From Spirochaetaceae bacterium (lineage in GTDB: Bacteria > Spirochaetota > Spirochaetia > DSM-27196 > PWMO01), in the NCBI GenBank assembly GCA_007693325.1, contig REDW01000068.1, forward strand, positions 56,697-120,696: a stretch of DNA of 64,000 nt, given 5' to 3'. The translations under genes were made by a program, and so were the position numbers. This document shows, piece after piece, positions 34,942 to 43,071 of this stretch (positions are counted from its first letter, which is position 1; every line of letters starts with the position of its first letter). The notes below the pieces were generated by a model. It was not told where the DNA came from and ran no database searches. It saw nothing but the letters and a program-made list of their open reading frames with translations.

Positions 34942-36397
34942 GCCAACCGGTTTTCTGGAATACGTACGCCGAAGCGTGAGCGACCGCGATCCTGCTCTGC
35001 GAGTGCAGGATTTCAACGAGTTTCACATTCATCTCGATGAGGCCCAGCGCCGCGAGCAGGGCGCCCGCTGCATGGACTGCGGCACCCCGTTCTGCCAGTC
35101 TGACTACGGTTGCCCGGTTGATAACCTGATTCCCGAGTGGAACGACCTGGTCTACCATGGACGATGGCAAGAGGCGTTCGGGCGCCTGATGAAGACTAAC
35201 AACTTTCCGGAGTACACCGGTCGTGTCTGCCCGGCACCGTGTGAAAGCGCGTGTGTGCTGGCGATCAATGAACCCGCGGTGACCATCAAGGACAACGAAT
35301 GCGCCATCATAGACCGCGCCTACGACTCCGGCCTGATGAAGCCGCGAGTTCCTGCGTGGCGCAGCGGTAAGCGAATTGCGATTGTGGGCAGCGGGCCCGC
35401 CGGGCTGGCTGCCGCCGATCAGCTCAACCAGGCCGGCCATCTGGTAACCGTGTTCGAGCGTGATGATCGCATCGGTGGGCTGTTGATGTACGGGATTCCC
35501 AATATGAAACTCGACAAGCGGCTGGTGGAGCAACGCAACGCGATCATGGCCAGTGAAGGAATCGAGTTTCGACCCGGCGTCTGGGTTGGCAGAGATATCG
35601 ATCCACAACAGTTGATCGCCGAGTGGGACGCCGTGCTGCTGACCGTGGGAGCAACCAAACCGCGAGATCTGCCGACGCCGGGACGAGAATTGAACGGTAT
35701 ACACTTTGCCATGGATTTTCTGCGAGCCAATACCAGGAGCCTGCTCGATTCCGAGCTGGCGGATGGAAACTACATCTCGGCCAAAGACAAGCACGTGATT
35801 GTGATTGGCGGAGGTGACACCGGTACCGATTGCATCGGAACCTCGATCCGGCACGGGGCACGTAGCATCACGAACTTTGAGTTGCTCTCCAAACCGGCAG
35901 CCGAACGCAGCGCAGAGTATCCGTGGCCGGTCTATCCTCGTCTGCTCAAGAACGACTACGGTCACGAGGAAGTGCAGGCCCGATTCGGCGCCGACCCGCG
36001 CCAGTTCAGCATCCTGACCAAGGAGTTTCTGGGCAATGACCAGGGAGCGGTCAGCGCCGTCACAACGGTGCGCGTCAAGTGGCACAAGCCGCCCGGCGAG
36101 CGCCCGCAGATGGAGGAGATTCCCGGTAGCGAGCAGCGTTGGCCCGCAGACCTGGTGCTGCTGGCGATGGGATTTGTGGGACCCGAAGACGACGTAGCCT
36201 CGCAGTTGGGGCTGGAGCGCGACGCGCGTTCCAACATCCGCGCCGATTACGGGGCCTTTTCTACCAGTAAACCCAAAGTTTTTGCCGCCGGTGATGCGCG
36301 TCGCGGCCAGTCACTGGTAGTCTGGGCAATCAAGGAAGGCCGCGAGGCTGCCCGCGAGGTTGACCGCTTTCTGATGGGCCGCACGGTCTTGCCCTGA
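34934..36397 (+). CDS. gltD: Glutamate synthase small subunit
   Basis: This 487-residue protein has the N-terminal cysteine clusters for two 4Fe-4S centres ([26 protein letters not shown]). FAD- and NADPH-binding folds follow ([19 protein letters not shown] and [18 protein letters not shown]). It transfers electrons from NADPH to the large subunit. ATG at 34934, preceded by AAGGAGG, overlaps the end of gltB by eight bases. An in-frame TTG two codons upstream is too close to the ribosome-binding site. Both subunits are presumably under the sigma-54 promoter of gltB. Confidence 0.95.
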   Translation: MGKPTGFLEYVRRSVSDRDPALRVQDFNEFHIHLDEAQRREQGARCMDCGTPFCQSDYGCPVDNLIPEWNDLVYHGRWQEAFGRLMKTNNFPEYTGRVCPAPCESACVLAINEPAVTIKDNECAIIDRAYDSGLMKPRVPAWRSGKRIAIVGSGPAGLAAADQLNQAGHLVTVFERDDRIGGLLMYGIPNMKLDKRLVEQRNAIMASEGIEFRPGVWVGRDIDPQQLIAEWDAVLLTVGATKPRDLPTPGRELNGIHFAMDFLRANTRSLLDSELADGNYISAKDKHVIVIGGGDTGTDCIGTSIRHGARSITNFELLSKPAAERSAEYPWPVYPRLLKNDYGHEEVQARFGADPRQFSILTKEFLGNDQGAVSAVTTVRVKWHKPPGERPQMEEIPGSEQRWPADLVLLAMGFVGPEDDVASQLGLERDARSNIRADYGAFSTSKPKVFAAGDARRGQSLVVWAIKEGREAAREVDRFLMGRTVLP

Positions 36398-36430
36398 GAA
36401 GCGTACCAGCTTCGCGGTCAAACGGGGCGC

Positions 36431-36460
36431 TTGACCATCACGGTGGTTTTGTGGTAACTA
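36431..36460 (+). promoter_or_regulatory. Candidate sigma-70-type promoter of the rplU operon
   Basis: TTGACC and TAACTA are separated by 18 bases, with the start predicted near 36467, about 33 bases before the rplU ATG. Confidence 0.4.
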
Positions 36461-36499
36461 TAGCGTCACGCAACGGATTGTCACTTAAGGATATGTTAC

Positions 36500-36814
36500 A
36501 TGTACGCAATGGTAGAAATCGCTGGAAAGCAGTACAAAGCTGAACCCGGGTCGGTGTTGAAAGTCGATCGCCTGGCACAGGATGCCGGTGCTTCGCTGGA
36601 ATTTGACTCGGTACTGATGCTGCGCGATACCGAGACGGTCAAGGTTGGCACCCCGTATGTCAAGGGTGCCAGGGTAACAGCAGTTGTCGAGGAGCACGGT
36701 AAGGACAAGAAGATTATCGTGTTCAAGTACAAGCGAAGAAAGAACTACAAGCGCAAGCGCGGTCATCGCCAGCAGTACTCGGTTATCCGGGTTGGCGAAA
36801 TTCTCGGAGCCTGA
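36500..36814 (+). CDS. rplU: 50S ribosomal protein L21
   Basis: The 104-residue protein opens MYAMVEIAGKQYKAEPG and ends with YKRRKNYKRKRGHRQQY followed by SVIRV. Both are diagnostic for L21. It is the first gene of the L21-Prp-L27-Obg cluster. Only six bases separate it from the protease gene. AAGGA lies upstream of the ATG with slightly long spacing. Length is standard. Confidence 0.96.
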   Translation: MYAMVEIAGKQYKAEPGSVLKVDRLAQDAGASLEFDSVLMLRDTETVKVGTPYVKGARVTAVVEEHGKDKKIIVFKYKRRKNYKRKRGHRQQYSVIRVGEILGA

Positions 36815-36819
36815 GGTTT

Positions 36820-37143
36820 GTGATCAGCGTTACGCTGCAGCTCGACGGGGATGGATGTCTTCGGCGGCTGCAGTCTTTGGGACACGCGGATGGGCGCAAG
36901 GATGCCAGTCTGGTGTGTGCGGCGGCAACTGCCCTGCTGCGCACAACGTCGCGTGTACTCGGTGATCACGCTTCGATCGTTATCTCGGGGCGTGCGCCGG
37001 CTGAGGGTGCGCTTGAGATCAGCGTAGAGCAGTACGGAGTGCATGACGGTGCGTACCTGCTCGGTGTCACCGACGTTCTGGTACGCGGTCTTGAGGATCT
37101 TTCCCGCGATGAACCAGCGCAGGTGCAGATCAATTGGGCCTGA
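36820..37143 (+). CDS. prp: Ribosomal-processing cysteine protease Prp
   Basis: This 107-residue protein sits between rplU and rpmA, the invariant position of Prp. It has the catalytic pair His22 (SLGHADG) and Cys33 (DASLVCAAATALL). In Firmicutes and Fusobacteria Prp removes an N-terminal extension of L27. Here L27 starts directly at MAHKKGGG and no in-frame start upstream could supply such an extension, so the substrate is unclear. GTG at 36820 with GAGG is the start. It is followed by rpmA after 24 bases. Confidence 0.82.
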   Translation: MISVTLQLDGDGCLRRLQSLGHADGRKDASLVCAAATALLRTTSRVLGDHASIVISGRAPAEGALEISVEQYGVHDGAYLLGVTDVLVRGLEDLSRDEPAQVQINWA

Positions 37144-37167
37144 TGGTTATGCAAGAAGGGGAATACA

Positions 37168-37458
37168 GTGGCACATAAGAAAGGTGGAGGAAGCTCCAAG
37201 AACGGTCGAGACTCTCATTCACAGCGGCTGGGAGTCAAGCGTTTTGGCGGCCAGATTGTCAAAGCTGGTGAAATCATCGTACGTCAGCGAGGCACGCGCT
37301 TTCACCCGGGGCAACACGTGGGAATCGGGCGCGATGATACCCTGTTTGCCAAGTCCGCGGGACGCGTGGTATTTGCAATCAAGCGCGGCCGCAAGATGGT
37401 GAACATTGAACCGCTGAGCGTTGAAACGCCGGCGTCGGCAGGAACGTTGGCCGGATAG
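37168..37458 (+). CDS. rpmA: 50S ribosomal protein L27
   Basis: The 96-residue protein begins [20 protein letters not shown] and contains VKRFGGQ and [20 protein letters not shown], typical for L27. Its N-terminus reaches the peptidyl-transferase centre. The start is GTG at 37168 with AGAAGGGG upstream. Upstream codons in frame run back to the Prp stop at 37141 without an ATG, GTG or TTG, so there is no cleavable extension. The C-terminus is about ten residues longer than in E. coli. Confidence 0.95.
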   Translation: MAHKKGGGSSKNGRDSHSQRLGVKRFGGQIVKAGEIIVRQRGTRFHPGQHVGIGRDDTLFAKSAGRVVFAIKRGRKMVNIEPLSVETPASAGTLAG

Positions 37459-37470
37459 TCTGCGCGCAAC

Positions 37471-38496
37471 TTGCAACGCTTTGTTGACGATATAACCATT
37501 CATGCAGCATCCGGGCACGGCGGGCCCGGCGCTGTCTCTTTTCGCCGTGAACGCTACGCGCCGCGCGGTGGCCCGGACGGCGGAGACGGCGGCCGCGGCG
37601 GCAATGTGGTCGTGCGCGTTCGAAGCAACCTGAAAACGCTGGCGCACCTCGCCGGCGGAACCCGTTTCAGTGCCGAGGATGGACACTCCGGACAGAAGCG
37701 CAAGCGCCATGGCCGCGACGGCAAAGACTGGGTGCTGGACGTTCCGCCGGGCACGACCATTCGCGACAGCGAAACCGGTGAAGTGCTGGCTGACGTTACC
37801 GAGCCCGGAGACGAGTTTGTCTTGCTGGCGGGTGGCAGGGGTGGTAAAGGCAACACCCATTTCAAGTCATCGACCCACCAGGCTCCCAAGTTCGCGCAGC
37901 CCGGAGAACCCGGCCTGGATCGGAGCTTACAGGTTGAATTGAAGCTGATAGCGGACGTTGGACTTATAGGGCTGCCTAACTCCGGGAAATCCAGTCTGTT
38001 GCAGGCATTGACGGCGGCGCATCCCAAAATTGGCAGTTATCCGTTCACTACGCGCGTACCCAATCTGGGCGTGGCGCGCTACTACGACCAGGACATCGTG
38101 CTGGCGGATATCCCCGGCATAATCGAAGGAGCCGCCGCAGGCGCCGGCCTGGGGCACCAGTTTCTCAGGCATATCGCCCGCACGGTTGTCCTAGCCGTGC
38201 TGATCGATGTAACCGATCCCGATCCCGCACTCAGCTATCGGACCCTGATAGCCGAACTGGCGGCCTTCGACTCGCGCCTGGCCGGCAAACGGCGACTTGT
38301 GGTTGGTACCAAAATCGACCTCGACCCTGATGGAGAGCAGCTGGCGCGTCTGGTGGAGGCGCTGTCGGACGAAGATGTAGTTGGCGTCTCGTCAGCGGCG
38401 CGCAGCGGACTGGATGCGTTGATGCAACGCCTCGGTCAAATGGTAACCAGCGGCAACACGCTCGGTAGTGGTTCCGGCGGTGAGCAGCGTGACTAA
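37471..38496 (+). CDS. obg: Obg-family GTPase
   Basis: This 341-residue protein has the glycine-rich Obg domain (residues 1-158: FVDDITIHAASGHGGPGAVS). A GTPase domain follows, with G1 GLPNSGKSSLL, the switch region FTTRVPNLGV, G3 DIPGIIEGA and G4 GTKIDLD. The C-terminal OCT domain is absent. Obg participates in 50S assembly and stress signalling. TTG at 37471 is the only start that preserves the conserved first strand. The ribosome-binding site is weak. The gene lies in the usual L21-L27-Obg order and overlaps or abuts nadD. Confidence 0.92.
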   Translation: MQRFVDDITIHAASGHGGPGAVSFRRERYAPRGGPDGGDGGRGGNVVVRVRSNLKTLAHLAGGTRFSAEDGHSGQKRKRHGRDGKDWVLDVPPGTTIRDSETGEVLADVTEPGDEFVLLAGGRGGKGNTHFKSSTHQAPKFAQPGEPGLDRSLQVELKLIADVGLIGLPNSGKSSLLQALTAAHPKIGSYPFTTRVPNLGVARYYDQDIVLADIPGIIEGAAAGAGLGHQFLRHIARTVVLAVLIDVTDPDPALSYRTLIAELAAFDSRLAGKRRLVVGTKIDLDPDGEQLARLVEALSDEDVVGVSSAARSGLDALMQRLGQMVTSGNTLGSGSGGEQRD

Positions 38497-39070
38497 GGCG
38501 CGCGTGGCTCTGCTTGGAGGATCCTTTGATCCGGTGCACATCGGACATCTGTTTATTGCCGAGGAAGTGCGCCGGCAGTTCGGCTACGACACTATTCTGT
38601 TCGTGCCGGCAGCGCAACCGCCGCACAAGCAGCAGCGGCCTGCTGCTGATGAACGCCGGCGCCTTGAGATGCTGGAGCTGGCAGTCAGCGACAATCCCGC
38701 GTTTGCCGTGGAGCCGTGGGAACTGCAGCAGGGCGGGGTGTCATTCACTATCGATACGGTGCGGCATCTGAGTGAGCGCTATTGCCATCCACTGGGACTC
38801 ATTATCGGTGATGACCTTGCAGACACGTTCGACCAGTGGCGGTCGGCAGAGGAACTGATCCGTTCTACCGATATCATGGTGGCGCGGCGCGACAACCGCC
38901 GGCTACCGCAGTTGCTTTCAACGGCCACTGCTCTTGACAACTCTGCGCTGGCGGTGTCATCATCGATGATACGTGAACGGATTGGGCGAGGGGCAGCGTT
39001 CCGTTATCTTGTCCCGGACAGCGTATATGCCTACATTCAAAAGCACACACTCTACGGCTTTGATGGATAG
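38489..39070 (+). CDS. nadD: Nicotinate-nucleotide adenylyltransferase
   Basis: This 193-residue protein has GGSFDPVHIGHLFIAEEV near the N-terminus and SSSMIRERIGRG near the C-terminus, the nucleotide-binding motifs of NadD. It adenylates nicotinate mononucleotide in NAD synthesis. Three in-frame GTG codons (38468, 38480, 38489) could start it. 38489, overlapping the obg stop and preceded by GGTGAG, gives the family's usual short lead-in, but 38468 cannot be excluded. The gene continues the Obg-NadD-YqeK-RsfS cluster. Confidence 0.9.
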   Translation: MTKARVALLGGSFDPVHIGHLFIAEEVRRQFGYDTILFVPAAQPPHKQQRPAADERRRLEMLELAVSDNPAFAVEPWELQQGGVSFTIDTVRHLSERYCHPLGLIIGDDLADTFDQWRSAEELIRSTDIMVARRDNRRLPQLLSTATALDNSALAVSSSMIRERIGRGAAFRYLVPDSVYAYIQKHTLYGFDG

Positions 39071-39632
39071 CGCGCAGCTTGTGGATCGGATCCGTGACTT
39101 TGCTCAGGAACAGTTGTCGCCGCCGCGCGTAGCGCACGTGGCACGTGTGGCTTTGTTGACCGTTGATTTATGCGTCCGCTTCGACGTTGATGCAGATTCC
39201 GGATTACTGGCCGCATGGGGGCATGATCTGGCACGGGAATGGTCCCACGAAGCTTTGCTCAGTACTGCTGTGAAAGACGGTCAACCGATATCGCCGCTGG
39301 AACGAGAGCATCCGGTGCTGCTGCACGGGCGCGTCGGTGCGCTGATACTGAGCGACAGGTTTTCGGTCAGCGATGAAGAGGTGTTGGACGCTGTGCGCCA
39401 CCACACTCTGGGACATCGGCGCCTGGGAACGCTGGGAAAGGTGTTGTACGTGGCGGACTATTTTGAGCCCGGCCGCGGATTCCTCGGCGCTGCTACGCGT
39501 AGAGTCATCGCCGGCGATGACCTGGATCAGATGGTGCTGGCGGCAATTGACGATGTGCGGCGACGCGGGCTTGAGCTGGCCGAGCCAACACAGCAACTTG
39601 AAACTGAACTGCAGCGGCGAGTAACGGATTGA
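39063..39632 (+). CDS. yqeK: YqeK-type HD-domain hydrolase (Ap4A hydrolase)
   Basis: The 189-residue protein has the HD signature pieces HVARVALLTVDLC, WGHDLAREW, VLLHGRVGA and VRHHTLGH, plus KVLYVADYFEPGRG. This pattern is seen in YqeK, a symmetrical diadenosine tetraphosphatase. ATG at 39063 overlaps the nadD stop codon. Earlier in-frame starts would lie inside nadD and add residues not typical of the family. Its place between nadD and rsfS is conserved in many bacteria. Confidence 0.87.
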   Translation: MDSAQLVDRIRDFAQEQLSPPRVAHVARVALLTVDLCVRFDVDADSGLLAAWGHDLAREWSHEALLSTAVKDGQPISPLEREHPVLLHGRVGALILSDRFSVSDEEVLDAVRHHTLGHRRLGTLGKVLYVADYFEPGRGFLGAATRRVIAGDDLDQMVLAAIDDVRRRGLELAEPTQQLETELQRRVTD

Positions 39633-40822
39633 AGCGCAAGAAAGAGTTTGACCGGTCAATCATATTCATCGTACTCATCGTGTTGATTATTGCCGCTACG
39701 GCGCTTGTGGTGCATCTACAGGTTCGCAGCGATGTCATCACGGAGATGGTCGACGCTGGTGAAGAGATCACGATGCTGGTAGTCGTTGAGCACGACGACG
39801 CGCCGCTGTTCACGCAGGTGTTTCTCTACAATCCGACAACCCGGCGTGGCGCGTTTTTTGATGTTCCCGGTGACGTGGGCTCGATTCTGGGGTCACTCAA
39901 TCGAGTAGACCGCGTTGATGCGGTCTACCGCGACAGCGGCGTTGATGATTACCGCAGGACCGTCGAGCGTCTGCTCGGGGTGAACATTCCTTTCTATGTA
40001 TCGGCTACTGTAGAGGGCATCGGGCAGTTGGTTGATCTCAGTGAAGGCGTCAATCTTTTTCTGGACGCCGGAATCAGTCCCGACGAGGGCCAGCCGCGGC
40101 TTCTGCTGCCGGCCGGTAACGTAGTTCTCGACGGCAACAAGACGGCGACGTACCTGCTCAGCTACGCGGGCGCAGCAGGTGAGGGAGATCGAATCGGGCG
40201 CAACCAGTACTTTCTACAGAGTCTATTCGATCGCCTCGGTGATCGAGCGGACTACCTCAATCACGCTCGGGTTTTCAGCTATGTCAATCGTGCGGTGGAA
40301 ACCAACCTCGAGCCGCGCGCATTCGGTCGGTTCCTGACGGAGTTGAGAGCACTCGATACCGAGCAGCTGGTCTACCGCCGCGTTCAGGGAAACTACCGCC
40401 GCATCGAGACCGAAGGCCAATCGCAGCAACTGCTGTTCCCGCATTTTGAGGGGCAGTGGTTGCGCCAGACGGTACGCCAGGTCCGTGAATCGCTGGCAAG
40501 CGATGCGGAAGTGTTTGAGGACAATGCCGCGATCACGCTGGAAATCCTCAACGGAACTCCGGTTAACGGGCTGGCGCGGCGCACTCGCGACCTGTTGGAA
40601 GGCTACGGGTTCAACGTTGTACAGATAGGCAACGCGGAAAGCAGTGACGTTGAATACACGGTAATCGTGGATCGAACCGGCGACACGCGCTACGCCGAGC
40701 GCGTTGCCGGCATCCTTCAAGGTCAAAGGGTGTACAGCGAAACCTCGCAGAGCGAAGATGGAGATGCGTTTGTGACGGTAATTCTTGGAAGGGATTTTGA
40801 TGGAACAGTTGTCCGACCGTAA
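39629..40822 (+). CDS. Divergent LCP-family protein with LytR C-terminal domain
   Basis: This 397-residue protein starts with TTG overlapping the yqeK stop (TTGA). It has an N-terminal membrane anchor (about residues 8-30) and a LytR-CpsA-Psr-like domain (residues about 45-290, including LLPAGNVVLDGNKTATYLLS and DRIGRNQYFLQSL). A LytR C-terminal domain follows (LEILNGTPVNGLARRTRDLL, about 305-395). LCP enzymes attach polymers to peptidoglycan. Several arginines usual in the active site are missing, so activity is doubtful. Position between yqeK and rsfS is common for LCP-type genes. Confidence 0.75.
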   Translation: MKRKKEFDRSIIFIVLIVLIIAATALVVHLQVRSDVITEMVDAGEEITMLVVVEHDDAPLFTQVFLYNPTTRRGAFFDVPGDVGSILGSLNRVDRVDAVYRDSGVDDYRRTVERLLGVNIPFYVSATVEGIGQLVDLSEGVNLFLDAGISPDEGQPRLLLPAGNVVLDGNKTATYLLSYAGAAGEGDRIGRNQYFLQSLFDRLGDRADYLNHARVFSYVNRAVETNLEPRAFGRFLTELRALDTEQLVYRRVQGNYRRIETEGQSQQLLFPHFEGQWLRQTVRQVRESLASDAEVFEDNAAITLEILNGTPVNGLARRTRDLLEGYGFNVVQIGNAESSDVEYTVIVDRTGDTRYAERVAGILQGQRVYSETSQSEDGDAFVTVILGRDFDGTVVRP

Positions 40823-41153
40823 TCAGGTCATCGACTGTGCTCGGATGCTCGATGAGCACAAGGGTGAGCAGACTGTTGCGCTGTACGTAGGCGCGGTGTG
40901 CAGTTTTACCGATTATATTGTGGTAACCACGGCCGGCAGTACCGGGCACGCGCGAGGTCTGCAGAAGCATCTTCAACAGTTCCTGCACGATCGTGACCTG
41001 GAACCGCTCAACGGCCAGAAGCGTCGGCAGGACAACTCGTGGAACCTGGTGGATCTCGGGTTCGCCGTAGTCCATATTATGAGTAAGGAAGCGCGCGATT
41101 TCTACGAGCTCGAAAACGTCTGGTTCTCGGGTGACGAGGTGTACCGAGCCTGA
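40800..41153 (+). CDS. rsfS: Ribosomal silencing factor RsfS
   Basis: The 117-residue product contains the RsfS core TDYIVVTTAGSTGHARGLQ and SWNLVDLGFAVVHIMSKEAR. It ends with DFYELENVW. RsfS binds L14 on the 50S subunit and blocks subunit joining in starvation. ATG at 40800, preceded by GGAAGGG, is used instead of an in-frame TTG five codons earlier. It overlaps the LCP gene by 23 bases and ends the cluster that began with rplU. Confidence 0.93.
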   Translation: MEQLSDRNQVIDCARMLDEHKGEQTVALYVGAVCSFTDYIVVTTAGSTGHARGLQKHLQQFLHDRDLEPLNGQKRRQDNSWNLVDLGFAVVHIMSKEARDFYELENVWFSGDEVYRA

Positions 41154-41207
41154 GAGGGGGGTAACCCGAAGGTGCTTCCGCCGGACGAGTCTGGAAACAT
41201 CTCAGAT

Positions 41208-41236
41208 TTGACAGCGTGATACATATTTGCGATACT
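41208..41236 (+). promoter_or_regulatory. Sigma-70-type promoter of spoVG
   Basis: TTGACA and GATACT are separated by exactly 17 bases. The predicted start near 41243 leaves a leader of about 90 bases before the spoVG ATG. Confidence 0.7.
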
Positions 41237-41332
41237 AACTGTGCGTTGTAGTCGATAGGCCGCTGCGCAGTGAGCACGGGCTGATACGGAGTGCAGTCGG
41301 TTACTGCTGACCGCAATCCAAGGAGCATCTTT

Positions 41333-41644
41333 ATGCAGATTACTGATATCCGGATTCGGCGGGTAAGCTCAGAAGGCAAACTCAAGGCCTATGTCACAGT
41401 CACCTTCGATGATTGTTTCGTAGTACACAACGTAAAGGTGATAGAGGGAAAGACTGGCGTCTTCATAGCAATGCCGAGCCGCAAGACAAAGACCGGCGAG
41501 TACAAGGATGTGGCGCACCCGATTAACTCGGACTTCCGTAACGAGCTCCAGGAGCGAATTCTGGACGCGTTTGCTAACCTGGAAGATGAGGTCGACGATA
41601 GCATCGGTACTTCGGGCGCCCCCGACGGTACAGAAGAGGCCTGA
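41333..41644 (+). CDS. spoVG: SpoVG-family regulatory protein
   Basis: This 103-residue protein has the SpoVG sequence [20 protein letters not shown], the core [14 protein letters not shown] and the conserved [20 protein letters not shown]. An acidic tail follows (about residues 85-103). SpoVG is a small DNA- and RNA-binding protein that regulates gene expression in spirochaetes and Firmicutes. ATG at 41333 with CAAGGAG is preferred to an in-frame ATG at 41291. It has its own consensus-like promoter and a 90-base leader, so post-transcriptional control is possible. Confidence 0.95.
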   Translation: MQITDIRIRRVSSEGKLKAYVTVTFDDCFVVHNVKVIEGKTGVFIAMPSRKTKTGEYKDVAHPINSDFRNELQERILDAFANLEDEVDDSIGTSGAPDGTEEA

Positions 41645-41677
41645 CGTCGGTCTGGCCGACAAATGCCCGCTGATCTC

Positions 41678-41707
41678 TTGACAAGCGACCGCAGTTCAGG
41701 GGATTGT
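41678..41707 (+). promoter_or_regulatory. Weak candidate promoter for tRNA-Gln / rplY
   Basis: A consensus TTGACA is followed after 18 bases by GATTGT, a poor -10 box. The start would be about 41714, shortly before the tRNA. Confidence 0.3.
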
Positions 41708-41731
41708 ACCTACTCATATAACAAGCTTTCT

Positions 41732-41804
41732 TGGGACGTCGGCAAGCGGTCAAGCCACCGGGTTTTGATCCCGGCATTCGGAGGTTCGAATCCTCCCGTC
41801 CCAG
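41732..41804 (+). tRNA. tRNA-Gln (anticodon TTG)
   Basis: The acceptor TGGGACG pairs with CGTCCCA. The anticodon stem CCGGG/CCCGG holds TTTTGAT, giving anticodon TTG. The T arm contains GTTCGAATC. CCA is not encoded. rplY begins 28 bases after the tRNA with no terminator between, suggesting a shared transcript. Confidence 0.95.
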
Positions 41805-41832
41805 CTTTTGCCGTAGTTAAAGAGGAGAGGTC

Positions 41833-42480
41833 ATGGAACATAAGACAGTCAAGGCTGAGACACGAACGGAGCGCAAGAAAGGACCCACAGGTCGGCTTCG
41901 TCGGTCCGGCCGCATTCCCGCGGTAGTCTACGGACAGGATCAGAACCTGACGATTTCGGTGGATGCCCACGATTTCACCAATACGTTCAAACATATCAGT
42001 GAGAGTACGATAATCACACTCCAGACACCTGGCGGGGATGTGGAAGTTCTGGTCAAGGACTGGGATGAAGACCTGTTGACCGGCAGCATCCGACACGTCG
42101 ATTTCTACGAGGTTGCAACGGGCAAACTGCTGCGTACCAATATCCAGGTCCATGTACACGGCAATCCGAAAGGCGTGCGCGAAGGCGGAATTCTGGATGT
42201 CAGTCTGCATGACATCGAAGTTGAATGTCTGCCGAAGGATATTCCCCAAGAGTTCCGTATTGACGTCAGCGAACTCGATATCGGTGACTCTGTGCATGTA
42301 TCCGACATCGAGCAGCCCGAAGGGGTGCGGATTCTGACGCATCTTGACCAGGTGGTCGTCTCGGTGGTGCATGCCCGCGTCGAGGTTCTCGAACCAGAAG
42401 AAGAGGAAGAAGAGATCGGCGAAGAAGGCGCGGAACAAGCCGCCGGGGAAGAAGAGTCCGGGGAAGGCGAAGAGGAATAG
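41833..42480 (+). CDS. rplY: 50S ribosomal protein L25 (CTC form)
   Basis: This 215-residue protein has the L25 domain (RKKGPTGRLRRSGRIPAVVY and HVDFYEV at about residue 90). The longer CTC-type second beta domain follows (LHDIEVECLPKDIP and SELDIGDSVHVSDI), ending in a strongly acidic tail of about 30 residues. It binds 5S rRNA. AGAGGAGAGG precedes the ATG. Its stop codon TAG is in the same frame as, and directly adjacent to, the pth coding sequence (see findings). Confidence 0.94.
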   Translation: MEHKTVKAETRTERKKGPTGRLRRSGRIPAVVYGQDQNLTISVDAHDFTNTFKHISESTIITLQTPGGDVEVLVKDWDEDLLTGSIRHVDFYEVATGKLLRTNIQVHVHGNPKGVREGGILDVSLHDIEVECLPKDIPQEFRIDVSELDIGDSVHVSDIEQPEGVRILTHLDQVVVSVVHARVEVLEPEEEEEEIGEEGAEQAAGEEESGEGEEE

Positions 42481-42483
42481 CGT

Positions 42484-43071
42484 CTGCTGCGTCTATGTGT
42501 CGGCCTCGGCAACCCCGGGCCGGTGTACCGTGCTACCCGACACAACGCCGGTTTCATGGTCATCGACGCGGTTGCCGCAGAGCTCGGCCTGAGTTTGCGC
42601 CGGCGGTTGTTCCGCGGTTACGAGCAGGCTCAGAGCAAACATCCGGATCGTGGCGCTATTGCCCTGATCAAGCCGCTGACGTACATGAATCGCTCGGGCG
42701 AGGTCCTGCCCGCGCTGCTGCGCCGCGTTCGTGCATCGTCTGACCAAATGGCGGTTGTCTGTGACCAGGTCGATCTGCCCCCCGGTTCGGTTAGAATCAA
42801 GCGAGGCGGCTCAAATGCCGGGCACCGCGGTTTGCACTCCATCAGTCACTGTCTCGGCGACGGCAGTTTTGTGCGTATCTACGTGGGAATCGGCAGGCCC
42901 GCAAGCAGAGCAGAAGTTGTAGACCACGTTTTGAGCGCGCCAGAGGGTGCAGAACAGCAGCGGTTTGAGGCTGGAATCGCTCGTGCTGCCGCCGCGGTGC
43001 TGCGCCTGTTCGATTCCCCGTTGGAAGAGGTAATGAGTGAGTTCAACCAACGCGGAACAGATTCCCGCTAA
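42484..43071 (+). CDS. pth: Peptidyl-tRNA hydrolase (apparent CTG start)
   Basis: The frame encodes LCVGLGNPGPVYRATRHNAG, which includes the essential Asn of GLGNPG and the catalytic His of RHNAGF. Later KPLTYMNRSG, VVCDQVDLPPGSVRIK and GSNAGHRGLHSI confirm Pth. No ATG, GTG or TTG occurs between the rplY stop and GLGNPG. The first usable GTG (42523) would delete that motif. CTG at 42484, seven bases after GAGGA, or CTG at 42487, is the most plausible start and gives about 195 residues, as in other Pth. The enzyme frees peptides from stalled peptidyl-tRNA. Readthrough of the in-frame rplY TAG is the alternative. Confidence 0.85.
   Translation: MLRLCVGLGNPGPVYRATRHNAGFMVIDAVAAELGLSLRRRLFRGYEQAQSKHPDRGAIALIKPLTYMNRSGEVLPALLRRVRASSDQMAVVCDQVDLPPGSVRIKRGGSNAGHRGLHSISHCLGDGSFVRIYVGIGRPASRAEVVDHVLSAPEGAEQQRFEAGIARAAAAVLRLFDSPLEEVMSEFNQRGTDSR

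Noticed and set aside
34784..36085. Long minus-strand open frame opposite gltD
   Set aside because: gltD has full cofactor motifs and a good start. The opposing frame has none.
41149..41205. Glycine riboswitch upstream of spoVG
   Set aside because: CCGAAGGTGC resembles a conserved riboswitch element, but the paired P1/P3 stems and second aptamer are missing, spoVG is not a glycine-related gene, and the element precedes the spoVG promoter.
42523..43071. pth starting at GTG 42523
   Set aside because: This start would remove GLGNPG, including the Asn needed for substrate binding, so an upstream CTG is more likely.
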